Shown one piece after another: positions 7,090 to 10,024 of a stretch of DNA of 10,024 nucleotides; within the stretch, counting starts at the first letter, position 1, and the number at the start of each line of letters is the position of its first letter. The position numbers and the translations under genes were made by a program. Origin of the DNA: Pseudomonadota bacterium (GTDB lineage: Bacteria; Bdellovibrionota; Bdellovibrionia; Bdellovibrionales; JAEYZS01); the NCBI GenBank assembly GCA_023427925.1, contig JAEYZS010000320.1, positions 1 to 10,024 of the forward strand. The letters run 5' to 3'. The notes under the pieces are model-generated. The model saw nothing but the letters and a program-made list of their open reading frames with translations, did no database searches and was not told where the DNA came from.

Positions 7090-7978
7090 AGCCTAGCTCC
7101 TTTAATACGATTGGATCCTTGAACCACTTCTTTTTTACTTTCACATGCAATTCTAAGTAAACTTTATGGCCTATTAGCTTTTCAATCAATTCACGAGATC
7201 TCGTTCCAATTGTCTTAATGGTCTGCGCTCCTTGACCGACCACGATCTTTCTTTGATTTTCTTTTTCGATAATAATGTCCGCGTAGATTTTTGTAAGTGT
7301 TGCGCCCTCTTCAAAAGATCGGATCTGTACTGCGAGTTGATAAGGTATTTCTTGGAAAAGAATTTCAAAGGCCTTTTCACGGATGATCTCGGCAACTATA
7401 TCTCTCACATTCTCAGTTGTTGGAATTTCTTCGGGATAAAGCGGAGCAGGACTGTCTGGAAGAATTTTATTGATCAAGGAAAAAACCTTCTCACGCGTTT
7501 GCTGAGGCTCGCTGTGTGCTGAGATTTCTGTGTAAGGAATATTGTTGTTTTCAAGCTTTGCTTTTAGCGTGTGGCCACGATGGCCCAATCCAAGATCTGT
7601 CTTAGTGATTACCGCTGCCCAGGGCTTACCACAGTTTTGAGCCATATCTATGATTTTTTCCAATGGCTCAGGGCTTTGAGCATCCAAGTTTAATACCGCT
7701 AAAACGCTATCAGAGCCTCTAATAACGTCGTTTAGCTCTTCTTTTAAGAACTGATTAAGCCCAGAAGTATTTTCAATTGCTCCCGGAGCATCTACAAGTA
7801 TGGCTTGGAAATTGTCTTGTGTGACAATTCCGCTAATTCTGCGGCGAGTGGTCTGCGGTTTGTTAGTCACGATGGAAACTTTTTCTCCAACAAGACAGTT
7901 AGTAAGGGTGCTCTTACCCGCATTAGGAATGCCTAGTAGGGCTACAAAACCCGCTTTATAGTTATTTGTATTTTCCAT
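7073..7978 (-). CDS. era: GTPase Era, 30S maturation factor
   Basis: Era binds the 3' end of 16S rRNA through a C-terminal KH domain and monitors small-subunit maturation. The 301 residues match the family length. G1 is GIPNAGKS (16-23) and the Era-typical switch is NKPQTTRRRISG (39-50). The KH domain has VVGQGA...IKTIG (245-257) and the ending VYLELHVKVKKKW...LGY. Three motifs depart from the norm: G3 is DAPG (63-66) instead of DTPG, G4 is TKTD (125-128) instead of NKxD, and the KH GxxG loop is GQGA (247-250). G5 SAH (152-154) is near normal. Despite this the identity is firm from the overall fold and from its place between rnc and der. The start ATG 7978 shares its A with the rnc stop (TAATG) and has GAGGAGA (7986-7992) 7 bases upstream. 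Confidence 0.96.
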   Translation of the reverse strand: MENTNNYKAGFVALLGIPNAGKSTLTNCLVGEKVSIVTNKPQTTRRRISGIVTQDNFQAILVDAPGAIENTSGLNQFLKEELNDVIRGSDSVLAVLNLDAQSPEPLEKIIDMAQNCGKPWAAVITKTDLGLGHRGHTLKAKLENNNIPYTEISAHSEPQQTREKVFSLINKILPDSPAPLYPEEIPTTENVRDIVAEIIREKAFEILFQEIPYQLAVQIRSFEEGATLTKIYADIIIEKENQRKIVVGQGAQTIKTIGTRSRELIEKLIGHKVYLELHVKVKKKWFKDPIVLKELGYVIKN

Positions 7979-8706
7979 TACAGCATCTCCTCTGGTATTT
8001 TTTCCAGCGCTATTTTTGCAGCATTTTGCTCTGCTAGTTTTTTATTTCTTCCGTTTGCTTTTGCTAATACTTTTCCATTTAACATCACTTCAACTTCAAA
8101 GATCTTTTGATGCTCTGGACCTTCGCTGCCAATCAAATTGTAGGATGGAGTCATGTGGTATTTTTTTTGAAGTTTCTCTTGGAGCATAGTTTTAAAATCT
8201 TCAAAGGCGTTAACACCGGCTTTTACCTTTTGAATTTTTTCATTAAAAAGTGCTTCAATAATTTTTTTCGTGAGTGCAAAACCACCGTCCAAGTACAAAG
8301 CTCCAATTAAGGCCTCAAAACAAGAGGCTAAAATTCTTTGGTTTTGATTCATACCAGATTCCAGCTCAGAGCGGCCCAACTGAATGCATTTTTCAAGGCC
8401 TAATGATTTTGCGATTTCACAAAGAGAAAGTTCGTTAACAAGGGACGCTCGTTTTTTTGTAAGGTCCCCTTCGGCCTCGTTTGGAAACTCATTCATCAAA
8501 ATGTCGCTCAAGATGAGATCCACCACAGCGTCTCCTAAGAATTCGAGACGCTCATTGCTTTCAGACATACGATCGCGCTGGCCGTTTAATGCGCTCTTGT
8601 GAGTAAAAGACTCTATGAGTAGTTTGGGGTTCTGAAATGAATACCCTAACTGAGATTGAAAATGGACTAAAAAATCCAACCCCTGGGGGCTAGTAAAAAA
8701 GGTCAT
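7978..8706 (-). CDS. rnc: Ribonuclease III
   Basis: RNase III cuts double-stranded RNA and releases 16S and 23S precursors from the primary rRNA transcript. The 242 residues show the two family domains. The nuclease domain has the signature NERLEFLGDAVVD (51-63, with Glu55 and Asp59) and EGDLTKKRASLV (79-90). The dsRNA-binding domain (about 167-240) has DFKTMLQEKLQ, GPEHQKIFEVEV and NKKLAEQNAAKIAL. In the second metal-binding motif, normally LADxxEALIG, the sequence is LASCFEALIG, so Asp is Ser128 (codon TCT) while Glu131 is kept. ATG 8706 is chosen because GGAGGAG lies 6 bases upstream; a TTG one codon earlier is too close to it. It is the first gene of the rnc-era-der-transporter operon and has its own predicted promoter. 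Confidence 0.96.
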   Translation of the reverse strand: MTFFTSPQGLDFLVHFQSQLGYSFQNPKLLIESFTHKSALNGQRDRMSESNERLEFLGDAVVDLILSDILMNEFPNEAEGDLTKKRASLVNELSLCEIAKSLGLEKCIQLGRSELESGMNQNQRILASCFEALIGALYLDGGFALTKKIIEALFNEKIQKVKAGVNAFEDFKTMLQEKLQKKYHMTPSYNLIGSEGPEHQKIFEVEVMLNGKVLAKANGRNKKLAEQNAAKIALEKIPEEML

Positions 8707-8712
8707 CAAGGA

Positions 8713-8719
8713 CTCCTCC
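8713..8719 (-). promoter_or_regulatory. Ribosome binding site of rnc
   Basis: GGAGGAG on the minus strand lies 6 bases before ATG 8706, a near-perfect Shine-Dalgarno sequence. It favours ATG 8706 over the in-frame TTG at 8709. Confidence 0.8.
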
Positions 8720-8752
8720 GCTTTATAGGCTGTCCAATAAAATTAAGGCTTT

Positions 8753-8781
8753 TTTATACTCGAAGCGTAAAAAATTAGCAA
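8753..8781 (-). promoter_or_regulatory. Predicted sigma-70 promoter of the rnc operon
   Basis: On the minus strand TTGCTA (8781-8776, four of six to TTGACA) and TATAAA (8758-8753, five of six to TATAAT) are separated by exactly 17 bases. The start site would be near 8746, giving a leader of about 40 bases before rnc. The position in the gap ahead of the first operon gene supports it. Confidence 0.6.
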
Positions 8782-8784
8782 TAG

Positions 8785-8817
8785 GGATCTCGCCCGAGTG
8801 TAGAAACTACGAGATCC
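8785..8817 (-). terminator. Hairpin between the kinase-like gene and rnc, possible terminator
   Basis: A perfect 8-bp inverted repeat (GGATCTCG with CGAGATCC) begins 9 bases after the stop of the upstream gene. Inside it lie a smaller hairpin GTAG-AAA-CTAC and a partial repeat CTCG-CC-CGAG, so a branched fold is possible. On the minus strand the nearest run of six T begins about 10 bases after the stem, too far for a textbook intrinsic terminator. It ends just before the predicted -35 box of the rnc promoter. Confidence 0.45.
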
Positions 8818-8825
8818 GTATAAAT

Positions 8826-10024
8826 TTAGTAATTGTGAAGGTTTATGGAATTATCATAAAAGAATGCTTGTGGGTCTCTTTGGTACGGTTTCATGTGTTT
8901 TGCAACCTCGTCCACAGCCTTTGTAAATGCTGACCAGCGAACATCCCATCGCTTCTTCCATGCTCCAAATAAGAAGGTATGGTTCCCACAACCTGGAACT
9001 GGAATACGGCCCGCAGTGGAAGGATAGTCCTCATAACCTAAGGCCTTTTTAAGTTCATTTACACTATGGTAGTCCAAGAATCTTGAAGATTGGCCCTTTA
9101 AGAAACTATCTAATGCGAGAACTGTTTCAAAAAGTTCTCTTTCAAAGCGAGTTACACCCGGTCGTGAAGGAGACCCTACAAAGTATTTCAGTGAAACTGT
9201 ATGAGCGCTATCTGCAGAGCCACCATTATCCACCATTGTGATGGCAAAAGTTTTTTGATGGCTATTGAGCATAGCTTCCATATTTGAACCATAGGGTCCA
9301 AAACGATCTCTTTGAGAAGTAAGCGCATCCACCAAAGCCAAGGCAGAAAGCTGCTTTGCAAGCTCGATCTCCGTATTAACGGCAATGGCATCTTTCTCAG
9401 AATAGGAAAGTGATTTTTTAGATGTCAAGTAAACGGGGCGACCCTCAGGCTGTGCTCCATCCCGAGTAATCATTCTCACCAAAGGATGGTTTGGGTTTAG
9501 TCTTTTTTGATCCACTCTATCTACAAGCTCACGAATATCGACAGGCTTAATACCCTCTTCAAACTGCTTGTATACTCCAATCACATAATGCGGATTTGCA
9601 TTCATATAATTTAAGATATGGGCGCGATTACAATTTCGGGCCTTCGGAGCTTGAGCTTCCATAGCTTTTAGTGCCAACTCTCTCCCCACCCCTGTTAAAG
9701 TCATTCTTACAGCAGGCGTTGACCAATTCGAGCGGCTTAATAACCTTGCAACATTGAATGCGAAAATCTCACCTTCGATATAGGTGGCATGATTCGGAGC
9801 CGACCAAATTCCCATGGTTTTATTGTCAGCATTTCGGATGACTAGGGCTTGATGGGATGAACCACCTTTTTGTTTGTAGATCAAAGAATATCGTCCACCA
9901 CCGGAACTTAAATCTTGCGCGATATCTTGCGCCTCTTGATACATGCTTTGCCAACGATGGGCCTCTGGAAGCATGCTGGAATTTTTCCAAACAAGATCAT
10001 CGTTATACGGCTCAAATCCAGAAG
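8826..10024 (-). CDS. Putative atypical kinase-fold protein, 5' end outside the window
   Basis: The last 398 residues are visible. The frame is open through the right edge, and the first in-window ATG (9974) has no ribosome binding site, so the gene starts outside. I know no name for it. The motif order suggests the HipA / Fam20C / PI3-4-kinase-like fold. A beta-rich N-lobe (ALVIRNADNKTMGIWSAP) is followed by a helix with a candidate alpha-C Glu in EGEIFAFNVARLL (near 9776-9738). A helix ALALVDALTS then leads into QRDRFG (9314-9297), resembling a catalytic loop. NMEA follows, then ITMVDNGG with VDNGG at 9233-9219, resembling the metal-binding DNG/DFG element. The N-lobe Lys expected as K-P in this fold appears as Ser in IWSAP, so it may use another Lys (YKQK, upstream) or be inactive. 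The C-terminal region is basic and aromatic. Localisation is unknown because the N-terminus is missing. It precedes rnc but a hairpin and a promoter lie between them. Confidence 0.72.
   Translation of the reverse strand, partial: SGFEPYNDDLVWKNSSMLPEAHRWQSMYQEAQDIAQDLSSGGGRYSLIYKQKGGSSHQALVIRNADNKTMGIWSAPNHATYIEGEIFAFNVARLLSRSNWSTPAVRMTLTGVGRELALKAMEAQAPKARNCNRAHILNYMNANPHYVIGVYKQFEEGIKPVDIRELVDRVDQKRLNPNHPLVRMITRDGAQPEGRPVYLTSKKSLSYSEKDAIAVNTEIELAKQLSALALVDALTSQRDRFGPYGSNMEAMLNSHQKTFAITMVDNGGSADSAHTVSLKYFVGSPSRPGVTRFERELFETVLALDSFLKGQSSRFLDYHSVNELKKALGYEDYPSTAGRIPVPGCGNHTFLFGAWKKRWDVRWSAFTKAVDEVAKHMKPYQRDPQAFFYDNSINLHNY

Noticed and set aside
7186..8602. Open frames overlapping era and rnc in other frames or on the plus strand
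   Set aside because: They are shadows of firm genes; composition and lack of start signals argue against coding.
8750..8774. AT palindrome TTTTTTA...TAAAAAA as a terminator
   Set aside because: It is pure A-T and overlaps a better-supported promoter on the minus strand.
9974..9976. ATG at 9974 as the true start of the kinase-like gene
   Set aside because: No ribosome binding site precedes it and the frame stays open to the window edge, so the gene is taken as 5'-partial.

Overview
The window looks like a piece of a Bdellovibrio-type predatory bacterium (Bdellovibrionota). The DNA is AT-rich. It carries a tight rnc-era-der block and, next to it, several secreted or outer-membrane proteins of a kind that is common and mostly unnamed in that group. 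One of these is a von Willebrand A protein whose N-terminus has the 'YQxC' pattern I associate with Bdellovibrio. The taxon is an inference from these traits; no rRNA or other marker gene is present.

Left part (1-4402, + strand): the end of a response-regulator receiver domain; a 12-cysteine secreted protein of unknown function; a secreted von Willebrand A domain protein closed by a strong intrinsic terminator; a small outer-membrane beta-barrel protein; a pair of hairpins with the same CATTCC loop; an extended -10 promoter; and a second, larger beta-barrel protein. All four complete genes encode proteins with N-terminal export signals, so this is an envelope-directed region.

Middle and right part (4403-8706, - strand): a four-gene operon read right to left. 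rnc (RNase III) has its own predicted promoter and a strong ribosome binding site. It overlaps era by 1 nt, era overlaps der by 17 nt, and der overlaps a sodium:neurotransmitter-symporter family gene by 4 nt. RNase III, Era and Der all act on rRNA processing and ribosome assembly, so these three form a ribosome maturation unit. The transporter has no obvious functional tie and appears to ride on the same mRNA. Its stop codon directly abuts the stop of the convergent barrel gene.

Right edge (8826-10024, - strand): the C-terminal part of a protein that I do not recognise by name. It carries RDR...VDNG motifs suggesting an atypical kinase fold (HipA / Fam20C / PI3-4-kinase-like). The reading frame stays open to the window edge, so the gene starts outside.

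The most notable observations are residue-level departures in otherwise ordinary genes. RNase III has Ser where a catalytic Asp is expected. Era has altered G3, G4 and KH loop motifs. The transporter has lost the two hydroxyl side chains expected at the Na2 site. There is also the kinase-like protein and the duplicated hairpin loop. I saw no mobile element, CRISPR array, tRNA or rRNA, and no gene-free stretch above about 165 bases.
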